A stretch of DNA of 64,000 bases, taken from NCBI GenBank assembly GCA_944739405.2, contig OX123182.2, forward strand, positions 67,955,183 to 68,019,182. Reading direction: 5' to 3'. The notes under the pieces were generated by a model that saw nothing but the letters and a program-made list of their open reading frames with translations, ran no database searches and had not been told where the DNA came from. Shown here piece after piece: positions 32,961-43,924 of the stretch (positions are counted from its first letter, which is position 1; the number at the start of each line of letters is the position of its first letter). Source of the stretch: Euclidia mi. Its lineage: Eukaryota > Arthropoda > Insecta > Lepidoptera > Erebidae. The position numbers and the translations under genes were made by a program.

Positions 32961-34705
32961 TCGCCGGAGGCACAGTATTTATTCCTAGCGTGTATATATT
33001 CCTAGAAGTTGTCTTTCATGTCAAGTAATCTATAGTTTGCTAAGCAATAAAATTAGGGCTGCATTGCAGCTTCATAGCATGATTTAACTAAAGCTTATCC
33101 GTGCAATGTACCGACTAGTGAAGTCGTTAAATCAAGCGGTTAGCCATTAGCCAATTTTGACGCAACCACACATACGATTGCTGCATACATGATAGTAACC
33201 ATTTATTTTGTAGGTGTTATAGTAAAAGACTAAGGTCACTGGCTCACATGAGGTCAGTTTTCTAAAAAGTAAAATTATAAGGGAGTCAATACGAAAATGA
33301 AAACAATTAGACGAGACTTGATATATCTTCAATTGATATTAGAATGTCTTGCGCCTTAGTTACTTCGCGCCTCTGATCCGAGTAACTGAATTTTGGCACT
33401 ATGGTAAGCACGATCAGTATGTTCACGTGTGGGCTGTGCGTAAGTCAATTTCAAACCAATGATTTAATCAAACACGCATAACTTGCAGTATGTATTGAAA
33501 CCGAAGCTGACTCCCCATACCTGTCTGATATCTCCATAGTAGACGAGACCAACGGCTTAACGTACTCAGCGAGGCGCGTGGTAAGCGATAAAATAAAAAA
33601 TAAAATATAACTGAGAAAGTCCGCGGTACCTACATAACCTTAAAAGTTTTACCTCCTCCATGGCCATTTATTGGTATCTTCACTAGGTATTGCTCCTTTG
33701 ATAATAAGAAATAACATTACAAGAAAGAACATAAATAGAGATCAAATAGCTCTGTCCAAATAGGTGAAATCAGCATTACTTTTTATTAAGACAGTGCAAT
33801 GCAATGCACCCGCCCAAAAGTAAGTCTTCAGCGGGTTCATTATATTATTTTTTGTCTTTACTATGAAAATCTATATCGCAGGCTCCTCCTCCAGCTCTTG
33901 GGCAAGAGGGAATGTGTGTGTGACTGTTTTAGTGAATAATAGGCCTAATGAAGGGCCTACTCACTAAGGCCACGACGGTGTCCGTCGTATTCCCGTAACG
34001 ACGAGTTCACGTGAATCGCAGCTAGCATACTTTGCCGCAAGTGGGTGCAACCCTTCTGAAACTACATTGTGCATCACGGATGCGCAACTACCTATAGCTA
34101 TGCTCACTTTGTGATTTAATGATAGAAATGGCAGATTATTTATTGATAAAATATACTACGGTGTAAAACCTCAATGAAAACAAGTAGGTAAATACGAGTG
34201 TTACTGAATACAAATACTGATAAAAAATAATTGCTTTCAAATATACAACATATTCAACTTAATAACAATAATAAGTTTTACCATTATCGTGGCATCGGAT
34301 CTATTAACAAGGCTTCACAAAGTTTAATGTAAGCACATATATTAATACAAGCGCGCCAAGATACGCCATAATGATAAAATGACAGGCAATAATACAATTA
34401 CGATAAAACCTCACACCCGTAAATCACAATTCACAAATTGAAATAAATCTGTATATATAAATATTTATCACTGACTTGAAAAAGTAACCAGAAAGATACA
34501 ATTCACAGTTCGTCTTAACTTGTTTTTTGTTGCACTTCTTTAGTCCGCTGGAAGTATCTGTAAATTCTCTTGAAGTAACAAAACTTTAAGGTTAAGTGAA
34601 TTGTAAAGTAAAAAGATGAACAAACGCGAGGAAGATTCACGCTTTGGGCTTTGTATAGTAGGAAATATTATGTAGGTTTTATAAAGAATATATAACCTAC
34701 ATAAT
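32961..34705. other. No gene seen
   Basis: AT-rich. AGACGAGACCAACGGCTTAACG at about 33542 may be a minus-strand SINE scrap. Nothing else recognised. Confidence 0.4.
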
Positions 34706-34707
34706 AC

Positions 34708-34785
34708 TCAAAATCGGTCTGTGTGGAGAACCTTGGGGGAGGCCTATGTCGTGTATGCGTGTCTAGGTTGACATGATGATAAAGG
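34708..34785 (+). mobile_element. RTE LINE 3' tail
   Basis: CTCAAAATCGGTCTGTGTGG, then GAACCTTGGGGGAGGCC, then TAGGTTGACATGATGAT. It is the same terminal sequence as 36500-36579 and 59452-59529. Extremely 5' truncated. An imperfect hairpin (ATTATGTAGGTT / AACCTACATAAT) immediately precedes it. Confidence 0.7.
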
Positions 34786-35480
34786 ATATTTTTAAGCTTT
34801 TTTATCGTCGATATCACGCTTTCTGTAGGTAGCCAAATAAACATACAATACTAGAGAGCACTCACAAAACACTTTAACCAAACGCTTTGTAAAGTCTATC
34901 CAAAAACAATGAATTTACGTAATACGATTCAAAATAAGATATGTGCTGTTTATAATGTCACATAGTTATTATGACTATAATACACCGACATCAATTATTT
35001 AAAAATAAAGCATATATTAGTACCATCTGCTAGATACTAACTTTGTTTATGAAAATAACGAGGAAAGATTAAATAGTGGTCTAAAATGTTGAAACAGCCC
35101 ACCAACACAGTCACCCTTAACTTACAAAGTTATAATTACAATTTTCAGCTATAAAACGATAAAGCGAGGTCTATGACAAAGGGATAAGAGCATAGCAGCC
35201 TTGTCGGCGCCTGTTACTCAACTTTTGCTTATAATACTACCGCTCTGTCCATTCAATGAAGTCGCCAGCATGTTTTTTGAATTGCCAAACTATATCATCT
35301 TTGGTTTGGCACGGCACACCGTTTAGTCGCCAGACGAAATACCGCCACTACGAAAAGTTAAATACTGAGAAATTTTGTACCTTACAAATGTTTTCTCATT
35401 ACCGTATCATCAAAACTGTAAGGGCTACCCAAGATAAATAATAAACACGTATATGCAAATGATATTTTAATAAAGGTTTT
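34786..35480. other. No gene seen
   Basis: AT-rich, only short ORFs, nothing recognised. Confidence 0.5.
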
Positions 35481-36013
35481 TATGTTGAAGCTGTGTTGGC
35501 GGGCTGAGATGGGCTGCGCGGGACACCGCCCGCGGCAATCACTGCAGTCCGTCCACTGCCGGTGAATATTTTACATCGGACCATCCAATCGAAACCGATG
35601 TAATTACTCACACAAAACTCGATTGTGAACGTTAAACATCAACTTTTACGGCACGCCACTGCGCCCGATTTTCGGCTTTTCGTCTCCAGCCGCTGCCAGC
35701 TACTTTGCGTATATCGGCACTCCACCTAGCCGGAGGGCGTCCTACACTACGTTTGCCAAGGCGCGGTCTCCACTCCAGAACGCGACTACTCCAACGGTTA
35801 TTGGTTCTTCGACAAATGTGGCCGGCCCACTGCCACTTCAGCTTGCTAATTCTTTGAGCTATGTCGATTACCTTGGTTCTCAGTCGGATCACTTCATTAC
35901 GAGTTCGATCCTTCAGAGAAACTCCGAGCATAGCCCTCTCCCTAGCTCGCTGAGCAACCTTAAATTGGTGGACCAGTCGCACTGTCAGTGTCCACGTCTC
36001 GGCTCCCAATTAT
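35481..36013 (-). pseudogene. RTE-clade LINE, C-terminus and 3' UTR
   Basis: The minus frame 36009-35632 (125 codons) carries GAETWTLTVRLVHQFKVAQR, RTRNEVIRLRTKVIDIAQR, KLKWQWAGHICRRTNNRW and WRPRLGKRSVGRPPARWS, the diagnostic end of RTE/BovB-like ORF2. The frame is intact to its stop. A GC-rich 3' UTR follows to about 35481. The element is truncated within ORF2 at about 36013. A decayed relative lies at 43230-43530. Confidence 0.85.
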
Positions 36014-36061
36014 TATTAAGTAGGTATGTCATATTTATTTAGTGTGTGTTATTTGCTATAA

Positions 36062-36360
36062 CATCAGCCATAGCTCAGTGGATAGACCGACAGACTGCTA
36101 GGTCTCGGAGGGAGGAGTGTTCCAATGACTTTTCGAAGTTATATGCGTATTAAATTGTTAATTATCGTTGCTAAACGGTGAAGGAAAACATCTTGAGGAA
36201 ACCTGCATGTCTGAGAGTTCTCCATAATGTTTTCGAAAGACATGTAAAGTCTGCCAACCCGCACTTGGCCAGCGTGTTGGACTATGGCCTCACCCTTCTT
36301 ATAGTGAGAAGAGGCCCATACCCAGCAGAGGGATAGTTTAAATACAGGGCCGATGGTGAA
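36062..36360 (+). mobile_element. tRNA-derived SINE
   Basis: CATAGCTCAGTGGATAGACC (A-box region), a decayed B-box region, then TTAAATTGTTAATTATCG, GTGAAGGAAAACATC, GAGGAAACCTGCATGTCTG and TTGGCCAGCGTG, ending GGGCCGATGG. Same family as 9831-10140 but more diverged. An RTE tail is inserted at its 3' boundary. Confidence 0.8.
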
Positions 36361-36371
36361 TGTAATATTTA

Positions 36372-36579
36372 ATATTGGCCGTTGGGGCAGGCGGGTTCTG
36401 GAGTGGTGACTACGTACCGGACGACGCAGCAGGGGTAGGCCTCCCACAAGGTGGACCGACGATCTGGTTAAGATCGTGGGAAGCCGTTGGATGCGGGCGG
36501 CTCAAAATCGGTCTGTGTGGAGAACCTTGGGGGAGGCCTATTTTCAGCAGTGGACGTCCCTAGGCTGACATGATGATGA
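36372..36579 (+). pseudogene. RTE LINE 3' end with 11-bp target-site duplication
   Basis: TGTAATATTTA occurs at 36361-36371 and 36580-36590. The insert decodes, with frameshifts, to the RTE end (a GRPPTRW-like region near 36440) and then CTCAAAATCGGTCTGTGTGG, CAGCAGTGGACGTCCC and GGCTGACATGATGATGAT. Inserted just after the SINE at 36062. Confidence 0.75.
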
Positions 36580-36590
36580 TGTAATATTTA

Positions 36591-37260
36591 TGTAATAGGA
36601 CTATATCGCCTAATTATTTGAAGGCGTTTTAGCATTAGCTACACCAGTTATGGTCCCGGATAGATTGATGACCTGCGGCGCAGTCTCCGAAAAATCAGAG
36701 TTTTGTCACCTACCCTCATTAAATTTGATCTTCAAAATTACCTATATGTATTATTTTGCTCTTTACATCGCTCTTGTCGGGGCAAACATAAGGTATTTTA
36801 CTTTTATTGTCAGTTAATTACTCTCTAGATACTATAGACCCGTTACATAAATATTCAACATTATTTTGCTGTGTTAAGATGATTTATAGATAAACAACCT
36901 CTAGTATAGTACTAAAATGGCGATTAAATAAAATGGCCTAAAAGCATAAAAATATTTAAGAGGTAATGGAAGGATTAGTCCTTCTGCGACACCACAATAA
37001 TTAAAGTGAAACACAATTTCCTGGTATATTAAACGTTAGTCTCACTTCCTATTATAAGAGATATTAACATGGCAAAAACTTTGTAAAAATTACGTAGGTA
37101 GGAAATTCGTTTTCATGGAATACGTTTATGTTTTATTTATCACGTAATCCTATTTAATTTAACAAGTTATTTCCAGTATTTACAAGTAACGTTTTCATCT
37201 CAAAACGAGAACATTTTATTTTGTCAGTCGCTTAACCAGATACTGTAAACGGCGTAACGT
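36591..37260. other. No gene seen
   Basis: AT-rich, nothing recognised. Confidence 0.5.
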
Positions 37261-37430
37261 CGCGTCGTAGCAATTGACTTAGCGTAGCAATCACGTAGCA
37301 GGATCCGTAGCGCGTAGTATTTACGAAGTATATAAAACGCGCAGCAGTATCTCTTCAATTGCTCTTAATATTTTGTTTATTTGTTCTGTGTACATTATAC
37401 GTGTTGTGTCAAAGCATTATATACGTAAGT
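37261..37430 (+). promoter_or_regulatory. Promoter-like module with CGTAGC repeats, TATA box and splice donor
   Basis: CGTAGC occurs at 37266, 37283, 37294 and 37306, each about 11-17 bp from the next. TATAAAA follows at 37331-37337. About 90 bp further on is a consensus splice donor GTAAGT (37425-37430). Upstream sites, TATA box, short leader and donor fit a 5' non-coding exon of a host gene or of an LTR element. No matching coding exon was identified downstream. Confidence 0.35.
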
Positions 37431-38034
37431 ATGATGATCATAATTATATATGAAACAAGGTGCAGAGTTGTAAAATAAACAACACACAGTGACTTAGGCA
37501 TTTTCAATTTATTTACACTACTGATGAGTGATTGAAATTTTGAAATTCTATCACTATATCTCCGCACACATCTTCTGCAGACAAATTTAACTGTGCCAAT
37601 TTCTATACCAAACTACTAACCAACTACTGCTCCGAAGAGCTAAAAAATATTTAAAATGTTTTGTAAAGCTAGTGTTCCTGTACCAGTACTGGCACATTAG
37701 TTTGCTCAAACACGACCGTTATCAATTTAGTTAAAAAAACATTACTTTTCTATTTAGTGTCACGCAAGATAATTCAAAACTTATTAGTAACCTATTGATA
37801 ACGATAAGTTTTTCTATTTCCGTGAGTATTATGCACATATGCAGACTACCAAACACATTATACATCACACCACACACTAAGCTGCGGTTCACAACCATCT
37901 GTGTTTGTGATACCATCTTTAAAATATACCTAACCAACCAAAAATGCTTACCAAAATACAATTTTATCGAAACAACGTAATATAAAGCTTAGCCAGGCCC
38001 AAACTGGAAGGTTTAATCAAAAAGTTATCGCGGT
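37431..38034. other. No gene seen
   Basis: AT-rich with short overlapping ORFs on both strands, none recognised. Confidence 0.5.
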
Positions 38035-38175
38035 TCATCATCATCCTCTTAGCGTTATCCCAGTTTCAATCTGGGGTCCGCTTTCTAGTCTAACCGGATT
38101 TGGCTGAATATTAGCTTTTCCACGGAGCGACTGCCTGTCTGACTTCCGCAACCCGAAGGGATAGCGGAAAAAGTT
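38035..38175 (-). mobile_element. Interspersed repeat fragment, CATCATCATCCTC family
   Basis: TCATCATCATCCTCTTAGCG, then CTGGGGTCCGCTTTC, GCGACTGCCTGTCTGAC and CAACCCGAAGGGATAGCGG. I recognise this combination as a common lepidopteran repeat whose 3' tail is (GATGAT)n on the minus strand. No coding sequence. Confidence 0.55.
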
Positions 38176-39227
38176 ATCGCGGTTAAAGGGCAAATTAAAG
38201 AGAGATATTGGCAAACATTGCACTTAAAAGATTGCTCACTAACGTTAATTGCTTTGTACAAATTGATATATTATTTGAACATAATACTACAGTAGATATA
38301 GCGCAGCGTTTCTGTACATCATTACTCGCTCCATTGATATTTTAAATTCATTAGGAGATAATCATACTGCGTTGGATAAAGGTCAAAGCGCTTGTTATTT
38401 CATAAGCCAAAGTTATTAAATTTTGTATCGTTGTATGCATGGCTTGAAAGTATAGGTCGTGGTATTCTGGGCGATGCTAGGCTATAAACGCTATGACCCA
38501 TATCGGAGGCTATATCCGTCTCACATCGAGAGGGATGACCGATACGTCAACACATGCTTACGTTCCTTTTATAGCACAGCTTATAAAAAAACAGGTGTAA
38601 AAATAGTATATGCGATGACGTCGGCCAAACTTCCACAAGTAGATTCACACAAGTCTTTAATCTAGGACGTGTCTCGCCCGCACTCTCATTTCACATTTAG
38701 TTTTAAAACACAAAGTATATTTATTGTAGCTGAATCGTTGAAACAAACATGTGCTGAATACATTTGCAGCAAACAACAGCATGTGGGTAATTTTAACTGT
38801 AAACTGTATAACATTGTAGTGTACAAATGTGTGATGCTATCTCCACTAGGCTATCGCTGCCTATTAATAATATTACTGAAACTATTATTATATATATTAT
38901 TATTAAGCGAATAACATAAAAATGAATAAAAACTAGGATACGCTAAAATTTATAGAAAAAATAAAAACGGCTTGCACTAATATGGCTATTAGTGGTTTTC
39001 AGTATTCTTATGCTAAGTAGCATTGTTGTCGAGAAATGAATACAGTATGTCCTTTATTTGAGTATACCAGCATTTGAATTTGCCTTCTAATAGGAATAAG
39101 ATTACAAGATATTTACATTGTAGTGTTTTTTTCTACCTTGGAGTGAAGTGCTCGTTAATATGTATGTAAATATTCTTATCATGAAATGACTCATCATCTT
39201 CCTACCGTGGGTCCCAGTTGAAACATG
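38176..39227. other. No gene seen
   Basis: Two frames (38459-38665 and 38669-38914) are open but match nothing known and have no splice or promoter context. Confidence 0.4.
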
Positions 39228-39308
39228 TTATTTTAGGTATAAATACCTATTTCTTTCCGACGTTTCGCTCGTCTTGCACTGCGCGTGGTCGCGGAGAGAC
39301 TGATGAGA
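39228..39308 (+). mobile_element. Penelope LTR remnant
   Basis: Reads AGGTATAAATACCTATTTC, then CCGACGTTTCGCTCGTC, then GTGGTCGCGGAGAGACTGAT. It is the reverse complement of the LTR split between 41713-41740 and 47768-47840. Here it joins directly to RT coding sequence near 39312, so the N-terminal part of the ORF has been lost by deletion. Confidence 0.75.
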
Positions 39309-40711
39309 ACTCACTACAGTCACTATTCACCAATGTTCCTATTCAAGGTTTCCTTGATGTCGTAGAGAGGAAATTAAGGGAAAACGGTCTGTCTAACGAA
39401 TACATCGTTCTACTTAGGAATTGCTTGGATGGAAACTACTTCCTATATCGTGTACAACATTACCTCCAGATCGATGGAGTAGCTATGGGTAGCCCTATAG
39501 CACCGGTAATGGCCAACATCTGGATGGAGCACTTTGAGGAATCCATAGACATGCAGGCGTCAAATGTGAAACTATGGAAAAGGTATGTCAATGATATCTT
39601 CTGCATCATGAAGGGTAACAAGCAGGACGTAGAACAATTCGCCGACACATTGAACTCCATACATCCGAACATCCGATTCACATTCGAAATGGAGGTAGAC
39701 GGATCGTTACCCTTTCTCGACCTTAAAGTGACAGTGAGAGATAATGGTACCCTTGGACACACTGTGTATAGGAAACCGACACACACCGACAGGTATCTCA
39801 ACGCGAACTCGCACCACCATCCGCGGCAGTTGGATTCCGTTGTGTCCTCGTTAGTGAACAGAGCGTTTGACCTATGTGACCCTGAACAATTAAATAGTGA
39901 GCTGTCATATGTTCGGGAGGTACTTAGGCGCAACGGATATAAGAAAAACATACTCCGTCGGAAGAGGAACGAGAGTAAACCTGAAGTAAGCAGAGTGCCC
40001 GCTTACATGCCGTATTTAACCTCTTGTATGCCGGAATACCAGACACAATTAAAAAGCTATTGTGTCTCGTTGAGATCTGCGTTCCGGCATACAAGGGGTT
40101 AAAGGGAGTGACGGACAAAGTTAAAACAGTACTCAAGAAATACTCCATCAAGACTGTATACAGTCCGCTCTCTAAGATAGCACACAATCTGCGCACCCCA
40201 AAGGACGTCATTCTTCTCCAAACACCTGGCGTCTACAAAGTCGATTGCAGCTGTGGTAGTTCATATATCGGGCAGACTAAGCGTACAATCGCTGAAAGAG
40301 TAAAAGAACATAAAGCAACTGTAAAAAACCGAGTCGGCGATAGCTGAGCATTTGTTGGAGTCTGGACCAAACCACTGGATAGAACTACATCAACCCCAAG
40401 TCTTATCCACCGATCGTCACTATTACTCCGGGATAGTACGTGAAGCGGTAGAAATCAAGAAATATAACTATTTCAACCGGGAGGATGGATATAGATTATC
40501 GGCTACTTGGAATCCAGTCATCAGCAAGTGTAAACATCGCCGCAGTGATAAATCTCAACAGTGTGTAGACGTCATTAGTGTAGTGTGTCGAAGTACCGAC
40601 ATTGCGAACTTAAGGCGCTGTTATACCTCAGAAGCCGTGAAACACCTAAATTTTCGTCATGCATCTAGCCATAACGGTACATATTACAAACTAGCAAAAA
40701 TTAGAGCTTAA
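39309..40711 (+). pseudogene. Penelope-like retroelement ORF (RT plus GIY-YIG endonuclease), broken
   Basis: Frame 39218-40102 carries the RT: SLFTNVPIQGFL, then YLQIDGVAMGSPIAPVMANI (motif before the active site), KRYVNDIFCIMKG (catalytic box), FEMEVDGSLPFLDLKVTV and VYRKPTHTDRYLN. The usual YVDD is YVND, so the first catalytic Asp is lost. A 79-bp MITE at 40020-40098 shifts the frame. Frame 40024-40347 continues with YKVDCSCGSSYIGQTKRTIA, the GIY-YIG endonuclease signature. Another small frameshift near 40345 leads to 40352-40711, the C-terminal end. The N-terminus is missing. RT plus GIY-YIG marks the canonical Penelope/Poseidon type. Non-functional. Confidence 0.9.
40020..40098. mobile_element. 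79-bp piggyBac-type MITE inserted at TTAA
   Basis: TTAA occurs at 40016-40019 and 40099-40102. The ends are CCTCTTGTATGCCGGAA and TTCCGGCATACAAGGGG, inverted repeats of about 17 bp starting CCYCTT. An inner pair AGACACAAT / ATTGTGTCT adds a second stem. TTAA duplication and CCY ends are piggyBac hallmarks. Insert plus one TTAA is 83 bp, which exactly accounts for the frame change between the two halves of the Penelope ORF. Confidence 0.85.
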
Positions 40712-41499
40712 AGTCAAAAGTCTGAACAAAAGACTTTTGAAAGAATTTTTCATGTACGTAAAATAGAATCACGGTAAAAAAATCACAAAATCGAGGCAGA
40801 AAATAATCTTTCGTCTCACTGTTTGCAATATTTTGATCGTAAGCTGTCATATTTTTTTTGATAATATTGTAGGAAATCTAATGAACTAAAGAATTACCCT
40901 ATTTATTTTCATATTATACGTGTATATTTTGTAAAATTAAATAAAATCTGCCAAACGTCTATGATTTTGACGCTCGGTAGATCCCAACAATATCAAACGC
41001 TTCAGCAATTTAAACCTTATTAGCATAAGCGGTGTACTGAGTGTCAGTTGCTAGTCTACGCCCCGCCCAGACCTCATCATTCGGCTATGAGCCCTGTGAG
41101 AGATAGGTCATGTCGCTTGCGTCTCCGCTGCACGAAATTTTACGTAAACCTGTTTGTTATTATAATACGCCGATTTGAGTTCGTAATTTCATGTTTTATG
41201 TTATAGACTGAATACTTTGAATCCAATAGGCTTTTCATGTAACTATGGGCACATATAATTAGGACCTTAGTTTATACTCTTGTTGCGTTTAATGTGTTAT
41301 TGTTTCTGTGCTTATAAATATATAATGAGAAGAATAAAATATGGACAATTAGAGAAGAAATATGGACAATTTTCGTAGAACTTCAAGCGAGAGCTGCACT
41401 GAGAACAAAAATTGCGCTATGCCTATATTGTACAAACAGATTGATGTATGTAATATAAATTTTAATATCAGTATCTCAATTCAATATGCTAAAACGTTT
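40712..41499. other. No gene seen
   Basis: AT-rich; nothing recognised. Confidence 0.5.
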
Positions 41500-41740
41500 T
41501 GCTTGCGATTTTGAAATATTAGAATACGGATGTCACCAGAATACGTCCGCACGCGACGAGAATGAAGGGGGGCGCCCCGCAGTAGACGGAGCTAAGCTCC
41601 CTTCACCTCCCCTGCTTCACCCCCTCATTTACCAAAACAGTCGCTTAGGACAGCGCCTTAAATAAAGACCAAGTGAGGGTAGGTGCCGAAACCCGCACTT
41701 CTACAAGACGGCGCTGAGTTCTCATCAGTCTCTCCGCGAC
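41500..41740 (-). mobile_element. Penelope LTR, left part of a copy split by Jockey
   Basis: 41716-41740 (TGAGTTCTCATCAG, then TCTCTCCGCGAC) is the reverse complement of 39288-39308. It is continued after the Jockey insertion at 47768. GC-rich sequence to the left (GGGGGGCGCCCCGCAG) is probably the 5' region of the same minus-strand element. No RT remains on this side. Confidence 0.6.
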
Positions 41741-42530
41741 GGGGGATAGAGCTGCTCGCGTCCGTAGGATTTACTACCTTCTCCTAGGCCCACCCTACAT
41801 GTGTCCCACGGGTGGTGCAAAATGAGCAGCAACGCCGAGCAACAGGCGGCGGTTAATTAACCTGTAATAGGCTTTCGCAAGCCTAGGAAGACCCAAATCC
41901 CTTCCAAAAAGTGCGACCGCAATACCTTGGGAAAGTGCTGTGTGTATGCCCTAACTCGTAATATTCGTGGGTATAATGGAAGAACTAAATAACTCAGATT
42001 TTGCCCAAATTGACCTTTTAACATTTTCGTGAACCCCAAAATGTGCCGCATCTTTTGGTCTAACAAACATACTTATATTTTTATCCAGTCCAAAAATAAA
42101 GCCATTTTTGTGTTTCAATTATAGAAATAGATAAGTATAAATGAACATTAAATGTTAGTAGAAAAAATGACTAACTCTATAAATAAATGAACAACTGTGA
42201 CTTCTGATCACTTGAGTATGAAATAAATTAGCTAAATTGAGTTATTTAGTTCTTCCGCGCACGAAAATATTTAGTAGTTTATAGTTGAAGAAAAACTAAA
42301 CAACTTGAGTTATTTAATTCGGGCATTAATGAGCATTCATTCGGTTTTTAAATAAGTATTTTTATTTATTTCTTCTTCGAGAAAATGTAAATTTATAAGA
42401 GATTCCAATCAAATAAATGTCAATAGGTGAAGTTATTTAATATTTCTATTTATAGTATACGCACGTAAGCAAAGTTATCGTGCAATTCAGTAGTACAAAT
42501 TAGCGCGAAATAATGTAAACCTATAGACCA

Positions 42531-42610
42531 ACCATTCTCAAAGTGTGCTCCGCGGAGCGCCAGGGCTCCACAAAACATCTGTAGAGGCTCCAAGAAAATT
42601 TTTCTCCAAT
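42531..42610. mobile_element. hAT-like terminal fragment
   Basis: CCATTCTCAAAGTGTGCTCC and GCGGAGCGCCAGGGCTCC resemble the CAGTGGTTCTCAAAGTGTG-type ends of arthropod hAT elements. The other end is not found. Confidence 0.35.
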
Positions 42611-42654
42611 TAAAATAAAATTACTTAAATATAACTTAATCACTAGGTAGCAGA

Positions 42655-42730
42655 ATAAATAAATAAAAATCGTTTATTGCCAATCACAGAATACAGGAAA
42701 ATGATCGATTTAGATTCTAAACTCACTGCA
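42655..42730 (-). mobile_element. LINE 3'-UTR scrap
   Basis: AATAAATAAATAAAAATCG, then TTTATTGCCAATCACAGAA, as at other minus-strand LINE 3' ends in the window (8520, 48850). Confidence 0.5.
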
Positions 42731-42844
42731 ACTTAAAGTAGTAGTACGTGCAATATGCTATGTTTTTACCGGTGTTTTATTACAATCGGATAATTATATT
42801 ATAAACAGATATACTATTATTAGACATGTTATGTTCCTATGTTT

Positions 42845-42990
42845 GGAAGCGATAGCCTAGTGGAGATATCAACAGACTGCCATTCACAGGGCTCAGGTTA
42901 GAATTCTAGGCACTAAATTTTCGAAGTAATGTGTTTTAATTGTTAATTATGGCTTGCCTCGTGCCTCAGAAAGCAGCTCTTTAAGACTGG
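42845..42990 (+). mobile_element. tRNA-derived SINE 5' part
   Basis: GGAAGCGATAGCCTAGTGGA, a degraded B-box region, TTTTCGAAGTAATGTG, TTAATTGTTAATTATGGC and CTTGCCTCGTGCCTCAGAAA. The 3' half matches the variant at 44562 rather than the one at 9831. Confidence 0.65.
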
Positions 42991-43229
42991 GCGGTGTGGA
43001 CACCCCTCCCTACTTTTTCCTGACATCAAGATTTGATGTCTTCCAGCCACCGCTGCAGGCTAGGTTTCTTAAAGGCTTTAGTACCGTGGGCCAAATCCAT
43101 ACAGAGCATAATTTTCATAGGTTATTTAGAAATCCGAAGAGTAAGCCCGGCTGCTGTGGCTGACTTTTGTGGATTACTAAAATGCCTCCAACCCCATTGG
43201 AACTGGGCTGTCCTGCAATGCACTGCCTA

Positions 43230-43530
43230 CACTACATGTCTCTCAGAGAGCTATGAAAAGGACAATGGATAAAGGATAATAGGATTTCGCTGACGGATAA
43301 TTTCCAGAACGAGATTATCCGGCAGAAGACCAAAAAAACTGACATAGATCAGAGTTATAGCAAATTTAATGGGGGAACTTATGGCCAGTCGTTTAAAAAG
43401 CATGTTCTTAAATTAAGGCCACGCCTCAGCAAGCGTAGTGTTGGCCGCCAGAATGGGTCTTGTGGCATACCCTGGGGCGGCCCACCTCTAGAAGTAATAG
43501 GCTGATGAAATGAGCTAAATGAGAAGAAGT
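43230..43530 (+). pseudogene. Decayed RTE LINE fragment
   Basis: Across frames it reads NEIIRQKTKKTDID, then KLRPRLSKRSVGR. These align in order and spacing with NEVIRLRTKVIDI and WRPRLGKRSVGR of the RTE at 35632-36009. The tail is ATGAGAAGAAG. Many substitutions make it one of the oldest insertions here. Confidence 0.55.
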
Positions 43531-43559
43531 AGTTAATAATTATACTTGTTTGACCATTA

Positions 43560-43885
43560 TACGCCCCCTTCCTATTATGAAAGCCTAAAGGTGAGAAAAT
43601 ATGTCACGAGATAGCGAGCAAGGCGTGACGTGGCAAACCGATACTCCGAAAAGGTAGACAGAAGTTGTAATTATTGCACCCACATTTGGCCATATCATGC
43701 ATTTTTAGGTCGTACGTAAAAAGGGGGTCTATTGACGTTGCCGGGCACATGCCAGATTTCGTTCTACTACTGACAATTCAGAAAAATCAGTTACCTACAC
43801 TCTAGCCTAACCCGGGAATCGAACCCAAGACCTCTCGATCAACAGACGTATAGGTTATTTACTGTGCCATGGAGGCAATCAGTGA
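43560..43885 (-). mobile_element. tRNA-derived SINE, minus strand
   Basis: On the minus strand: GCCTCCATGGCACAGTAAAT (A-box region), GGTCTTGGGTTCGATTCCCG (B box), TGTGCCCGGCAACGTC, GTGGGTGCAATAATTAC and TCTGTCTACCTTTTCGGAG, ending GGGGGCGTATAATGG. Same architecture as 31912-32314. Confidence 0.7.
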
Positions 43886-43924
43886 CAAAATAAATATAAA
43901 ATATACGAAGATTTATGTCAGTAA

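Noticed and set aside
37266..37310. Link between CGTAGC promoter boxes and the GCGTAGCATA satellite at 62455
   Set aside because: Shared hexamer only; different spacing and context.
39290..39310. Possible hammerhead ribozyme in the Penelope LTR (CTGATGAG)
   Set aside because: Penelope elements are known to carry hammerhead motifs, but here the GAAAC box lies on the opposite strand from CTGATGAG and I could not form the three stems. An Infernal search would decide.
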